From positions 372,001-436,000 of the forward strand of contig NZ_JAGTXM010000005.1 of NCBI RefSeq assembly GCF_018252635.1: 64,000 nt of DNA. Direction: 5' to 3'. This DNA comes from Citrobacter amalonaticus. GTDB lineage: Bacteria > Pseudomonadota > Gammaproteobacteria > Enterobacterales > Enterobacteriaceae. A program made the translations under genes and the position numbers. Below are positions 26,077-35,194 of the stretch, piece by piece. A model generated the notes under the pieces. It had not been told where the DNA came from and ran no database searches. It worked only from the letters and a program-made list of their open reading frames with translations. Each line of letters begins with the position of its first letter. Within the stretch, counting starts at the first letter, position 1.

Positions 26077-28161
26077 ATGGATAACAAACGTCTGGATAAT
26101 GCCGCGCTGGCGGCGGGGATCAGTCCTAATTATATCAATGCCCACGGCAAGCCGCAGTCAATTGGTGCCGAAACCAAGCGACGTTTGTTGGATGCTATGC
26201 ACCGTACCGCTGCCATGAAGGTGGCGGTAACGGCGGTGCCGAATGTGATGGTCTACACCGCAGGCAAAAAAATGTCGCTGGCGGTGGAAGGATGCGGTGA
26301 ATTCAACTGGCTGTTGACCACCGAAGAAGGGGAGCAGTTTAAGGGGCACGCCACTGGCGGAAAATCCTTTACGCTGCCAACCAGGCTGCCGCTGGGTTAT
26401 CACACCTTGACCCTGACGCAGGACGAACAGCGACACCATTGCCGCGTCATTGTGGCGCCAAAACGCTGCTACGAGCCGCAGGCGCTGCTGAGCGGGCAGA
26501 AACTCTGGGGGGCCTGCGTGCAGCTGTATACGCTGCGTTCAGCGCGCAACTGGGGGATTGGCGACTTCGGCGATCTGAAGTCGATGCTGGTGGATGTGGC
26601 GAAGCGTGGAGGGGCATTTATCGGCCTCAACCCGATCCACGCGCTCTATCCGGCAAACCCGGAGAGCGCCAGCCCGTACAGCCCGTCCTCGCGCCGCTGG
26701 CTGAATGTCATTTATATTGACGTAAATGCCATCGATGATTTTCACCGAAGTAAAGAGGCGCAGGCCTGGTGGCAGATGCCCGCCACGCAGAAAATGCTGC
26801 AACAAGCACGTGACGCCGAGTGGGTTGATTACTCCACCGTCACCACACTGAAAATGACCGCGCTGCGTATGGCGTGGAAAGGGTTTTCCGTTCGTGATGA
26901 TGAGCAGATGGCCGATTTTCGGGCGTTTGTTGCGCAGGAGGGCGAGAGCCTGTACTGGCAGGCCGCGTTTGATGCGCTGCACGCTCATCAGGTGAAAGAG
27001 GACGAACTGCGCTGGGGCTGGCCGGTCTGGCCGGAAGCTTATCAGTCGATCGCTTCACCGGCGGTAAAAAAATTCTGTCATGAACATCGTGATGAGGTGG
27101 ATTTTTACCTTTGGCTGCAATGGCTGGCCTATAACCAGTTTGCCGCCTGCTGGGAAACCAGTCAGGGCTTTAAAATGCCAATTGGCCTGTATCGCGATCT
27201 GGCGGTGGGCGTGGCAGAAGGTGGGTCGGAAACCTGGTGCGATCGCGAGCTGTATTGCCTGAAAGCGTCCGTCGGCGCGCCGCCGGATATCCTCGGCCCG
27301 CTCGGGCAGAACTGGGGCCTGCCGCCGATGGATCCGCATATCATCACCGCACGCGCCTACGAGCCGTTTATCGAACTCCTGCGGGCGAATATGCAAAACT
27401 GCGGCGCACTGCGTATCGATCACGTGATGTCGATGCTGCGCCTGTGGTGGATCCCCTACGGTGAAACCGCCGACCATGGCGCTTATGTTCACTATCCGGT
27501 TGACGATCTGCTGTCGATTCTGGCGCTGGAAAGCCAGCGTCACCGCTGCATGGTGATCGGTGAAGATCTGGGTACCGTTCCGGTGGAGATTGTGGGCAAG
27601 CTGCGCACCAGTGGCGTGTACTCTTACAAAGTGCTCTATTTTGAAAACGACCATGAGAAGAACTACCGTGCGCCAAAAGCGTATCCGGAACAGTCAATGG
27701 CTGTCGCGACGACGCATGATCTTCCAACGCTCAAAGGTTATTGGGACAGCGGCGACCTGACGCTCGGCAAAGCGCTGGGACTCTATCCTGATGAAGTCGT
27801 GCTGCGCGGGCTGTATCAGGACCGTGAGCGGGCGAAGCAGGGGCTATTAGATGCGCTGCACAAGTACGGTTGTCTGCCAAAACGTGCCGGGCATAAGGCC
27901 TCGCTGATGGCAATGACGCCGATGCTCAATCGGGGAATGCAGCGCTATATCGCCGACAGTAACAGTGCGTTATTAGGATTGCAGCCGGAAGACTGGCTGG
28001 ATATGGCGGACCCGGTCAATATTCCGGGAACCAGTTCACAGTATAAAAACTGGCGTCGTAAGCTGTCAGTTTCTCTGGAAGCGATGTTTGCGGATGAACG
28101 TGTGAACAAGCTGATTAAGGATTTGGATAAGCGGCGAAAAGCGGCAGCGAAGAAGAGGTGA
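26077..28161 (+). CDS. malQ: 4-alpha-glucanotransferase (amylomaltase)
   Basis: MalQ transfers maltosyl and longer dextrinyl units between maltodextrins and releases glucose, so that maltose can be used together with MalP. The 694 residues match E. coli. GH77 hallmarks include NPIHALYPANPESASPYSPS, GALRIDHVMSM with the nucleophile Asp, VIGEDLGTVP with the acid/base Glu, and ATTHDLPTLKGYW. It follows malP by 9 bases and ends at a strong shared terminator. Confidence 0.97.
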   Translation: MDNKRLDNAALAAGISPNYINAHGKPQSIGAETKRRLLDAMHRTAAMKVAVTAVPNVMVYTAGKKMSLAVEGCGEFNWLLTTEEGEQFKGHATGGKSFTLPTRLPLGYHTLTLTQDEQRHHCRVIVAPKRCYEPQALLSGQKLWGACVQLYTLRSARNWGIGDFGDLKSMLVDVAKRGGAFIGLNPIHALYPANPESASPYSPSSRRWLNVIYIDVNAIDDFHRSKEAQAWWQMPATQKMLQQARDAEWVDYSTVTTLKMTALRMAWKGFSVRDDEQMADFRAFVAQEGESLYWQAAFDALHAHQVKEDELRWGWPVWPEAYQSIASPAVKKFCHEHRDEVDFYLWLQWLAYNQFAACWETSQGFKMPIGLYRDLAVGVAEGGSETWCDRELYCLKASVGAPPDILGPLGQNWGLPPMDPHIITARAYEPFIELLRANMQNCGALRIDHVMSMLRLWWIPYGETADHGAYVHYPVDDLLSILALESQRHRCMVIGEDLGTVPVEIVGKLRTSGVYSYKVLYFENDHEKNYRAPKAYPEQSMAVATTHDLPTLKGYWDSGDLTLGKALGLYPDEVVLRGLYQDRERAKQGLLDALHKYGCLPKRAGHKASLMAMTPMLNRGMQRYIADSNSALLGLQPEDWLDMADPVNIPGTSSQYKNWRRKLSVSLEAMFADERVNKLIKDLDKRRKAAAKKR

Positions 28162-28166
28162 AAATA

Positions 28167-28196
28167 AAGAACCCGCCAGTTGGCGGGTTCTTTTTT
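28167..28196. terminator. Bidirectional terminator between malQ and gntT
   Basis: AAGAACCCGCCA and TGGCGGGTTCTT pair around a two-base loop and continue into a T tract on the plus strand and A/T-rich sequence on the other. It separates two convergent genes. Confidence 0.9.
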
Positions 28197-28200
28197 AGCA

Positions 28201-29517
28201 TTAAACCACCGTTCCCAGTAGCAGACAGCCAATCAGGCCGCAGACGGAGATAATGGTTTCCAGCATCGACCAGGACTTGATGGTCTCGCCGATGGTCAGG
28301 TTAAAGTACTCTTTGAACAGCCAGAAGCCGGGATCGTTCACGTGAGAGAAGATGACGCTACCGGAACCGACGGCAATAACCATCAGCTCAGGGCTGACGC
28401 CGGTGGTCGCGATCAGCGGAGCGACAATCCCACCCGCCGTAATCGCGGCGACGGTAGCAGAACCCAGCGCGATACGCAGAACGGCGGCGATAGACCATGC
28501 CATCAGCAGCGGAGAGATGTTGGTTTCGTGCATCATGGACGCAATGTATTTGTCCACGCCGCTGTCGACCAGCACCTGCTTGAACGCACCGCCACCGCCG
28601 ATGATCAACAGCATCATCGCGATGATTTTGATGGAAGAGGTCAACGTATCGTTAATCTGGTCCATTGAACGGCCACGGTTCAGACCGAAGGTGAACAGGG
28701 CGATCAGCACCGCAATCAGGGTTGCCATCACCGGGTCACCGAAGAACTCGGCAACAGGCAGGAAGGCATGGCCTTTGGGCAGAATCATCTCAGCAATCGC
28801 ACGCATTGCCATCAGTACGACCGGGACCAGCGAAGTCCAGACGCTGACGCCAAAGCTTGGCATCTCTTCTTCAGTGAAGGTTTTTGCGCTGTACAGACCT
28901 TCCGGAATAGGCTTATCAATGCCTTTCAGGCAACGCGCAAAGACCGGGCCTGCCAGAATGACGGTCGGGATCGCCAGAATCGTACCGAACAGCAGGGTTT
29001 TACCCATGTCGGCATGGAAAATGGTGGCAATAGCCGTTGGGCCCGGGTGCGGCGGCAGGAAGCCGTGGGTTACGGAGAGCGCTGCGGCCATCGGAACACC
29101 GACATACAGCAGCGGGATATTAGCAGCAGCGGCAATGGTGAACACCAGCGGCAGCATCAGCACAAAGCCCACTTCATAGAACAAAGCAAAACCGACGGTG
29201 AAACCCGTTAATACCACGGCCCATTGAATGTGTTTCTTACCAAACTTTGCTATCAGCGTAGTGGCGATACGTTGTGCACCCCCGCAGTCTGCCAGCATTT
29301 TGCCGAGCATGGCGCCAAAACCCATAATCAGGGCAAGACTCCCCAGGGTACCGCCAACACCGGCTTTGATGGAGCCAATGACTTTATCCAGCGGCATTCC
29401 TTGCATCAATCCAACCGCAAGCGCCACCAGGACGAGGGCGATGAAACCGTTCATTTTGAAGCGGATCATCAGGAGTAATAACAAAATTACACCGATAGCA
29501 ACGATGACTAATGGCAT
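28201..29517 (-). CDS. gntT: High-affinity gluconate transporter
   Basis: GntT is an inner-membrane gluconate:H+ symporter of the GntP family. The 438 residues match E. coli in length and are almost entirely hydrophobic, with the family blocks ALFYEVGFVLMLPLVFTI, THGFLPPHPGPTAIA and VIFSHVNDPGFWLFKEY. Two GntR-type operators lie upstream (29539-29552 and 29678-29693), pointing to control by gluconate. The minus-strand start at 29517 is the family start. Confidence 0.96.
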   Translation of the reverse strand: MPLVIVAIGVILLLLLMIRFKMNGFIALVLVALAVGLMQGMPLDKVIGSIKAGVGGTLGSLALIMGFGAMLGKMLADCGGAQRIATTLIAKFGKKHIQWAVVLTGFTVGFALFYEVGFVLMLPLVFTIAAAANIPLLYVGVPMAAALSVTHGFLPPHPGPTAIATIFHADMGKTLLFGTILAIPTVILAGPVFARCLKGIDKPIPEGLYSAKTFTEEEMPSFGVSVWTSLVPVVLMAMRAIAEMILPKGHAFLPVAEFFGDPVMATLIAVLIALFTFGLNRGRSMDQINDTLTSSIKIIAMMLLIIGGGGAFKQVLVDSGVDKYIASMMHETNISPLLMAWSIAAVLRIALGSATVAAITAGGIVAPLIATTGVSPELMVIAVGSGSVIFSHVNDPGFWLFKEYFNLTIGETIKSWSMLETIISVCGLIGCLLLGTVV

Positions 29518-29538
29518 GATTTACCTGGCCTTTCAATT

Positions 29539-29552
29539 TGTTATGGGTAACG
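29539..29552. promoter_or_regulatory. Putative GntR operator close to the gntT start
   Basis: TGTTATGGGTAACG reads CGTTACCCATAACA on the coding strand. It shares GTTACCC with the site at 29678-29693 and lies about 22 bases upstream of the gntT ATG. Confidence 0.6.
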
Positions 29553-29677
29553 TCAATGTTATGACGACAAACTACGTTTATCCCAACCGGGAACAGAGAC
29601 GTAACGGCACCTCGACGAATTACCCTTAAAACTATTTAGTTTAGTCGGATGTGATGTGTGTGTTTGGTGCCCATATG

Positions 29678-29693
29678 AATGATACGGGTAACA
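29678..29693. promoter_or_regulatory. Putative upstream GntR operator of gntT
   Basis: On the gntT coding strand this reads TGTTACCCGTATCATT, a good match to known gnt operators from memory. It is centred about 140 bp upstream of the nearer site. Confidence 0.6.
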
Positions 29694-29791
29694 CAGGGTG
29701 ATTGAGAATCACCCCGGCAGGCTAAATTTAAATTATGCGAGGCAGGTCAAATTCTCGAGGGGATGTTGCAGAAGGTGTAGAGAGGGAGGCA

Positions 29792-29830
29792 TGTACAACC
29801 CGATGAGCGTGAGCACCCTCGGGCTGTACA
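29792..29830. other. Long hairpin after nfuA
   Basis: TGTACA-A-CCCGA (29792-29803) pairs with TCGGG-C-TGTACA (29819-29830), giving 11 pairs with one mismatch. The hairpin starts 13 bases beyond the nfuA stop codon. There is no T tract, so it is at best an atypical terminator or an RNA-stability element. Confidence 0.5.
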
Positions 29831-29842
29831 CAATCAGCGAAC

Positions 29843-30418
29843 TTAGTAGTAGGAGTGTTCGCCGCGCTGGTGTTCAGTCAGATCCCGAACGCCTTTCAGT
29901 TCCGGGAACTCGTTCAGCAGTTGCTTCTCGATCCCTTCTTTCAGGGTCACGTCGACCATGGAACAGCCGTTACAGCCGCCGCCAAACTGCAGAATCGCGT
30001 AGCCTTCGTCAGTGATTTCCATCAGAGAAACGCGACCGCCGTGCCCGGCCAGTTGTGGGTTAATCTGAGACTGCAGCATATACTCCACGCGCTCCATCAG
30101 CGGCGCATCATCCGCCACTTTACGCATTTTCGCATTCGGCGCTTTCAGCGTCAGCTGGGAGCCCAGTTGATCGGTCACGAAATCGATCTCCGCGTCTTCC
30201 AGATAGGGCGCGCTCAGTTCATCAACATAAGCGGTTAGCAGGTCAAATTTCAGGGCGGTGTCGGTTGCTTCCACGGCGTCCGGCGGACAATAAGAAACGC
30301 CACATTCAGCGTTAGGCGTTCCGGGATTAATCACAAACACACGGATTTGCGTCCCTTCTTCCTGATTTGCCAGCAGTTTGGCAAAGTGCGCTTGTGCAGC
30401 ATCGGAAATACGGATCAT
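29843..30418 (-). CDS. nfuA: Fe-S cluster carrier protein
   Basis: NfuA carries [4Fe-4S] clusters to target apoproteins and is important under oxidative stress or iron limitation. The 191 residues match E. coli. The N-terminal part is a degenerate A-type carrier domain, and the C-terminal Nfu domain carries the CxxC ligands in [15 protein letters not shown]. It is 58 bases downstream of gntX on the same strand. Confidence 0.97.
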   Translation of the reverse strand: MIRISDAAQAHFAKLLANQEEGTQIRVFVINPGTPNAECGVSYCPPDAVEATDTALKFDLLTAYVDELSAPYLEDAEIDFVTDQLGSQLTLKAPNAKMRKVADDAPLMERVEYMLQSQINPQLAGHGGRVSLMEITDEGYAILQFGGGCNGCSMVDVTLKEGIEKQLLNEFPELKGVRDLTEHQRGEHSYY

Positions 30419-30476
30419 AGTAATGGCCTAATAGTTGACTATTTTAGTTGGTTATAATACGCCCATCATCGAGGCT

Positions 30477-31161
<685 letters not shown>

Positions 31162-31197
31162 GGTTCATCCTTGTAGGCGAAAAGAGAACAGTAACTG

Positions 31198-31977
31198 ATG
31201 AATGACATCTGGTGGCAGACCCGTGGAGAGGGAAATTGTCATCTTGTGCTGTTGCACGGATGGGGACTTAATGCTGAAGTGTGGCATTGCATTCGCGAGG
31301 AACTGAGCTCGCATTTCACGCTGCATCTGGTCGATTTACCAGGTTTTGGCCGTAGCCAGGGTTTTGGCGCCATGACGCTAGAGGAGATGGCGGAGTGCGT
31401 GTTGGCGCAGGCGCCAGAGAAGGCTATTTGGCTTGGCTGGAGTCTTGGCGGACTGGTGGCAAGCCAGGTGGCGTTAACGCATCCTGAGCGGGTGCAGGCG
31501 CTGGTCACCGTGGCGTCGTCCCCTTGTTTCAGCGCACGTGACGCGTGGCCGGGGATTAAGCCAGAAGTACTCGCGGGATTTCAGCAGCAGCTCAGCGAAG
31601 ACTTTCAACGAACGGTGGAGCGTTTTCTGGCCTTGCAAACGATGGGGACGGAAACGGCGCGTCAGGATGCTCGCGTGCTGAAAAAAACCGTGCTGGCGCT
31701 GCCGATGCCATCGGTAGCGGTACTTAACGGGGGGCTGGAGATCCTTAAAACGGTTGATCTGCGCGAGTCGCTGACATCGCTAACGGTGCCATTCCTGCGT
31801 TTGTACGGCTATCTGGACGGGTTGGTTCCCCGCAAGGTAGTGCCACTGCTTGATGCACTATGGCCAGAGAGCGAATCGCTGATCTTTGCGAAAGCGGCAC
31901 ATGCCCCGTTTATTTCGCATCCTGATGCGTTTTGTCAGGCGCTGGTGGCGCTGAAACATGAGATACAGGCCGGGTAA
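31198..31977 (+). CDS. bioH: Pimeloyl-[acyl-carrier protein] methyl ester esterase
   Basis: BioH removes the methyl group from pimeloyl-ACP methyl ester, ending the acyl-chain stage of biotin synthesis. The 259-residue alpha/beta hydrolase has the nucleophile elbow GWSLGG (Ser near 82), the Asp in YGYLDGLVP and the His in KAAHAPF. It is about three residues longer at the C-terminus than the E. coli enzyme. It diverges from gntX, with a 37-base gap. Confidence 0.96.
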   Translation: MNDIWWQTRGEGNCHLVLLHGWGLNAEVWHCIREELSSHFTLHLVDLPGFGRSQGFGAMTLEEMAECVLAQAPEKAIWLGWSLGGLVASQVALTHPERVQALVTVASSPCFSARDAWPGIKPEVLAGFQQQLSEDFQRTVERFLALQTMGTETARQDARVLKKTVLALPMPSVAVLNGGLEILKTVDLRESLTSLTVPFLRLYGYLDGLVPRKVVPLLDALWPESESLIFAKAAHAPFISHPDAFCQALVALKHEIQAG

Positions 31978-32005
31978 GCGGATCGCCCACCGGCCTCAGA
32001 GAGAA

Positions 32006-32242
32006 CTAACGCAAAGCCCACCATTCCCGAAGGCAGGCTTTGCCTTCGGGACAGCTTTTACAGCTTCCGGAGAGACAGCCGTCAGGCGCTTCCTGAATCC
32101 GCACGGCTTTACCCATCATTTCCAGTTGATTGAGCATGGCGTCGATCATCGGTTGCGGCGTATGCAGTGTATGGCTGATTTGAGCTGCTTCCATGCGCCC
32201 CTGCAAGGCCAGTAAATCGCGAACCTGAATTAACGAAGCCAT
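32006..32242 (-). CDS. feoC: Ferrous iron transport regulator FeoC
   Basis: FeoC is a 78-residue winged-helix protein that stabilises FeoB and may sense iron or oxygen. It has four cysteines in [16 protein letters not shown] that could bind an Fe-S cluster. It is the last gene of feoABC, 9 bases after feoB. In E. coli K-12 a further gene (yhgA) lies between bioH and feoC; here the gap is only 28 bases. Confidence 0.95.
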   Translation of the reverse strand: MASLIQVRDLLALQGRMEAAQISHTLHTPQPMIDAMLNQLEMMGKAVRIQEAPDGCLSGSCKSCPEGKACLREWWALR

Positions 32243-32251
32243 TGTGACACC

Positions 32252-34573
32252 TTAGTGGCAATCGCCGGTGGTCGCGCTGGCACAGCAGTCGCTGGCGTTT
32301 TTCCGCGTTGCCAACAGATTGACATTCACCCGACTACGAGCCCGGCGCAGTAGTCCCAGAACTACAACGTTAAACAGGATCACGGCCAGGATGCATACCA
32401 GGCTGTAACGCGGGTGCTCACTGTAGCTGGCAACCTGGTAGAACACAGTCGACAGCGAGTAGGCGATATTCAGGCCCCACAGAATGGAGAAACCCATCCA
32501 GCCGCGACTGGATTCACGGGCAATCGCACCCATTACCGAGATGCACGGAACGTACAGCAGGACGAAAATCAGGTAGCTATAGGCCGCTGCCGCGCTGCCA
32601 AATTTCGCATCCATCACGCCCATTGCGCCGGTTGCCATTTCGCCGTCGCCTTTGCTGGCTTCGATTGGGTTTGCCAGTACGCTCAGGCTGAAGGTATCTT
32701 TCAGGCTCTGCCAGGTTTCATCCAGCGCGCTCAGCAGCTCATCGCCAAGGTTAAACTCAGCCGGATTAAACTCCTCATCCTGAATATTTTCCGCGGTATA
32801 GAGCGTATTGAGCGTACCGACCACCACTTCTTTTGCCATTGCCCCCGTAAACAGACCGACCGTTGCCTGCCAGTTGTCTTCATGAACGCCAATCGGCTTG
32901 AAGATGGGGGTGATCACGCGGCTGACGGAGGCCAGCGCGGAGTCGTTGATGTTATCGACAATCTTGCCGCTCAGCGAGAAGCTGTTAAACGCGCTCAGGA
33001 AGATGCTGACAATGACAATCACTTTACCGGCGCGCAGCACAAATCCTTTGAGACGCTGCCAGGTCTGGATGATCAGACTCTTGATATGCGGGACGTGATA
33101 AACCGGGAGCTCCATCACAAACGGAGAGGCTTCGCCACGCATGATGGTGTGTTTGAGCATCAGCCCGGTGAGTACCGCCATCACAATACCCAGCACATAC
33201 AGTGAGAACACTGCCAGCGCGCCGTTTTGCCCGAAGAAGGCGGCGGCAAACACGGCAAAAATCGCCAGTCGCGCACCACACGACATGAACGGCGCCATCA
33301 TGATGGTCATCAGACGCTCGCGTGGCGCATCCAGGGTACGGGCTCCCATCACCGACGGTACGTTGCAGCCAAAGCCGACAATCAGCGGAACGAACGATTT
33401 ACCCGGCAGCCCCAGCGCCTGCATCAGACGATCCATCACAAACGCCGCCCGCGCCATGTAACCGGAGTCTTCGAGGAACGAGAGGAACAGGTACATCATG
33501 CCGATCTGCGGGACCAGCGGCAGAACGGTGTTAATCCCGCCGCCAAGACCCTGCGCCAGGAAGATGGTCAGCCAGTCCGGGAAGTGCAGCGTATAGCCGA
33601 TCCACTGAATGCCGTGAATAAAGATGGCCACAGAGCCGGCATCAAAAATCGGGGCCAGCGCGCCGCCAATGTTAATGGCGAGCAGGAACATCAGGTACAT
33701 CACAAACAGAAAGATCGGCAGACCCAGAAAACGGTTGAGGATGATTTTGTCCACGGCTGTCGTAAAGCGGCTGGGCTCTGCGGTCAGGGTATTGCTCACC
33801 ACGTCACAAATTGCCGCAATGCACTGGTAACGCGCATCGGCGATATGCAGCGCCGGATCGTCCATCTCGTCGCTCAGATGCGCCAGAGAAATATCCAGTT
33901 GCGCAGCAGCATCACCGGCGTATGCCCGGCTGTAGATATCCCCTTCCAGCATTTGCAGGCCGAGCCAGCGACGCTGTTGCGCTGGCATCTCTTTTGCCAT
34001 TGCGTTTGCCAGTTTATCGGCCTCACGCAGCAGCGGCTGGGCGTAATGCACCAGTTCGACGTTTTCATTTTTACTGTGACGGTCAATCGCCAGCTTCAGC
34101 GCTTCGATGCCGCGTCCACGGGTGGAAACCAGCGGGACGACCGGGCAGCCAAGGCGGGTTGAAAGGGCATCAATATCAATGCGGACTTTCTGTTTTTCCG
34201 CAATGTCGAGCATGTTGAGTGCGACAATGCACGGAATACCCAACTCAAGCAGTTGCAGCGTCAGATAGAGGTTACGCTCAAGGTTCGAGGCATCCACCAC
34301 GTTGATCAGCAGATCGGCGTCGCCGCTCAGAATATAGTGGCAGGCAATCTGCTCATCCAGAGAGGTTTGCGAAGAGATGGTGGTGAGCGAATATGTACCG
34401 GGCAGATCGACCAGCGTGACCTGGTGATCCGTGGTTGAGAATTGCCCTTCTTTACGTTCCACGGTGACCCCGGCCCAGTTGCCTACGCGCTGCCGGGCGC
34501 CGGTCAGTTGGTTAAACAGGGTCGTTTTGCCGGAATTTGGATTACCAATTAAGCCAATGGTTAATTTTTTCAT
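32252..34573 (-). CDS. feoB: Ferrous iron permease
   Basis: FeoB is the inner-membrane Fe2+ transporter with an N-terminal GTPase. The 773 residues match E. coli. The G1 motif GNPNSGKTT lies at about residue 10, DLPGTYSL is G3, and NMLD is G4. The C-terminal membrane part has the duplicated gate motifs (NVPSVMGART and VPCISVMG). It lies between feoA and feoC, in the order feoA-feoB-feoC on the minus strand. Confidence 0.97.
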   Translation of the reverse strand: MKKLTIGLIGNPNSGKTTLFNQLTGARQRVGNWAGVTVERKEGQFSTTDHQVTLVDLPGTYSLTTISSQTSLDEQIACHYILSGDADLLINVVDASNLERNLYLTLQLLELGIPCIVALNMLDIAEKQKVRIDIDALSTRLGCPVVPLVSTRGRGIEALKLAIDRHSKNENVELVHYAQPLLREADKLANAMAKEMPAQQRRWLGLQMLEGDIYSRAYAGDAAAQLDISLAHLSDEMDDPALHIADARYQCIAAICDVVSNTLTAEPSRFTTAVDKIILNRFLGLPIFLFVMYLMFLLAINIGGALAPIFDAGSVAIFIHGIQWIGYTLHFPDWLTIFLAQGLGGGINTVLPLVPQIGMMYLFLSFLEDSGYMARAAFVMDRLMQALGLPGKSFVPLIVGFGCNVPSVMGARTLDAPRERLMTIMMAPFMSCGARLAIFAVFAAAFFGQNGALAVFSLYVLGIVMAVLTGLMLKHTIMRGEASPFVMELPVYHVPHIKSLIIQTWQRLKGFVLRAGKVIVIVSIFLSAFNSFSLSGKIVDNINDSALASVSRVITPIFKPIGVHEDNWQATVGLFTGAMAKEVVVGTLNTLYTAENIQDEEFNPAEFNLGDELLSALDETWQSLKDTFSLSVLANPIEASKGDGEMATGAMGVMDAKFGSAAAAYSYLIFVLLYVPCISVMGAIARESSRGWMGFSILWGLNIAYSLSTVFYQVASYSEHPRYSLVCILAVILFNVVVLGLLRRARSRVNVNLLATRKNASDCCASATTGDCH

Positions 34574-34591
34574 CGTTATAGACTCACTGTA

Positions 34592-34819
34592 TTAACAGGA
34601 AACCGCTTCCACTTCTAATAATGCCAGGTCTTTTTTACGCAATACCAGGCTAACGCGACGCGTTTCAATATGAACAGGATCGCCTAAGGGGGCGACGCGC
34701 ACGACGTTAAATGAGGAACCCGGGAGCATGCCGAGGGAAAGCAGTTTCTGGCGGTATGCAGGACTTATTTCACGGGCAAAACCGGTAATTTTCCACGCAG
34801 TATCTGGAGCAAATTGCAT
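34592..34819 (-). CDS. feoA: Ferrous iron transport protein FeoA
   Basis: FeoA is a 75-residue cytoplasmic SH3-like protein that is needed for FeoB function. It shows [16 protein letters not shown] and [13 protein letters not shown], the conserved FeoA core. It is the first gene of the operon and is preceded by a Fur box about 115 bases upstream. Confidence 0.95.
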   Translation of the reverse strand: MQFAPDTAWKITGFAREISPAYRQKLLSLGMLPGSSFNVVRVAPLGDPVHIETRRVSLVLRKKDLALLEVEAVSC

Positions 34820-34932
34820 AAGAACCTACTTGTTTCTCGCTAACTGGATGTTTACCTCATGGGGCAAGGTGGCACGGCATGAGACCAGATGATTAGTCAA
34901 CGAAGGAGAGACTAAATATTCTACAATGCAAT

Positions 34933-34951
34933 GATAATGAGAATGGTTTTT
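34933..34951. promoter_or_regulatory. Fur box of the feo operon
   Basis: GATAATGAGAATGGTTTTT matches 14 of the 19 positions of the classical Fur box. Its placement before feoA fits repression by Fe2+-Fur. Confidence 0.65.
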
Positions 34952-35150
34952 ATCTTCAACCGATTAAATGTGACGGAATGTGGGTTTGAATAATAATCTG
35001 CGTCATTTTTGATATGGCTCAAAAATAATAACCAGCAGGTGAAATGATTTGAACCATTAATAAAGTAACGCTGTTAATGTTTAATTAAGGTTTCATCTGT
35101 TAATGAGGTGAAAAATATAGTGGGGTGTTGAGGGAAAACTGTGTAAATAT

Positions 35151-35181
35151 GCCGGATGCGGGGTCTTCACCGCTATCCGGC
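35151..35181. repeat. REP element after yhgF
   Basis: GCCGGATGCGG and CCGCTATCCGGC form the typical imperfect REP palindrome. It lies just beyond the yhgF stop codon. Confidence 0.75.
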
Positions 35182-35194
35182 ACACAATCCAGAC

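Larger units (their letters stand above)
29518..29842. other. gntT-nfuA intergenic region
   Basis: This 325-base region is upstream of gntT and downstream of nfuA. It contains two GntR-type operators and an unexplained hairpin at 29792-29830 (each listed separately). I see no gene. Confidence 0.6.
34820..35194. other. feoA-yhgF intergenic region
   Basis: This 375-base AT-rich region is upstream of feoA and downstream of yhgF. It holds a Fur box and a REP element (both listed). I found no convincing FNR site and no gene. Confidence 0.6.

Noticed and set aside
33227-34162. 311-codon plus-strand frame opposite feoB
   Set aside because: Shadow of feoB; composition is Arg/His/Gln-rich without any domain.
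35048-35061. Possible FNR site upstream of feoA (TTTGAACCATTAAT)
   Set aside because: When aligned to TTGAT-N4-ATCAA only the left half fits; the right half fails.
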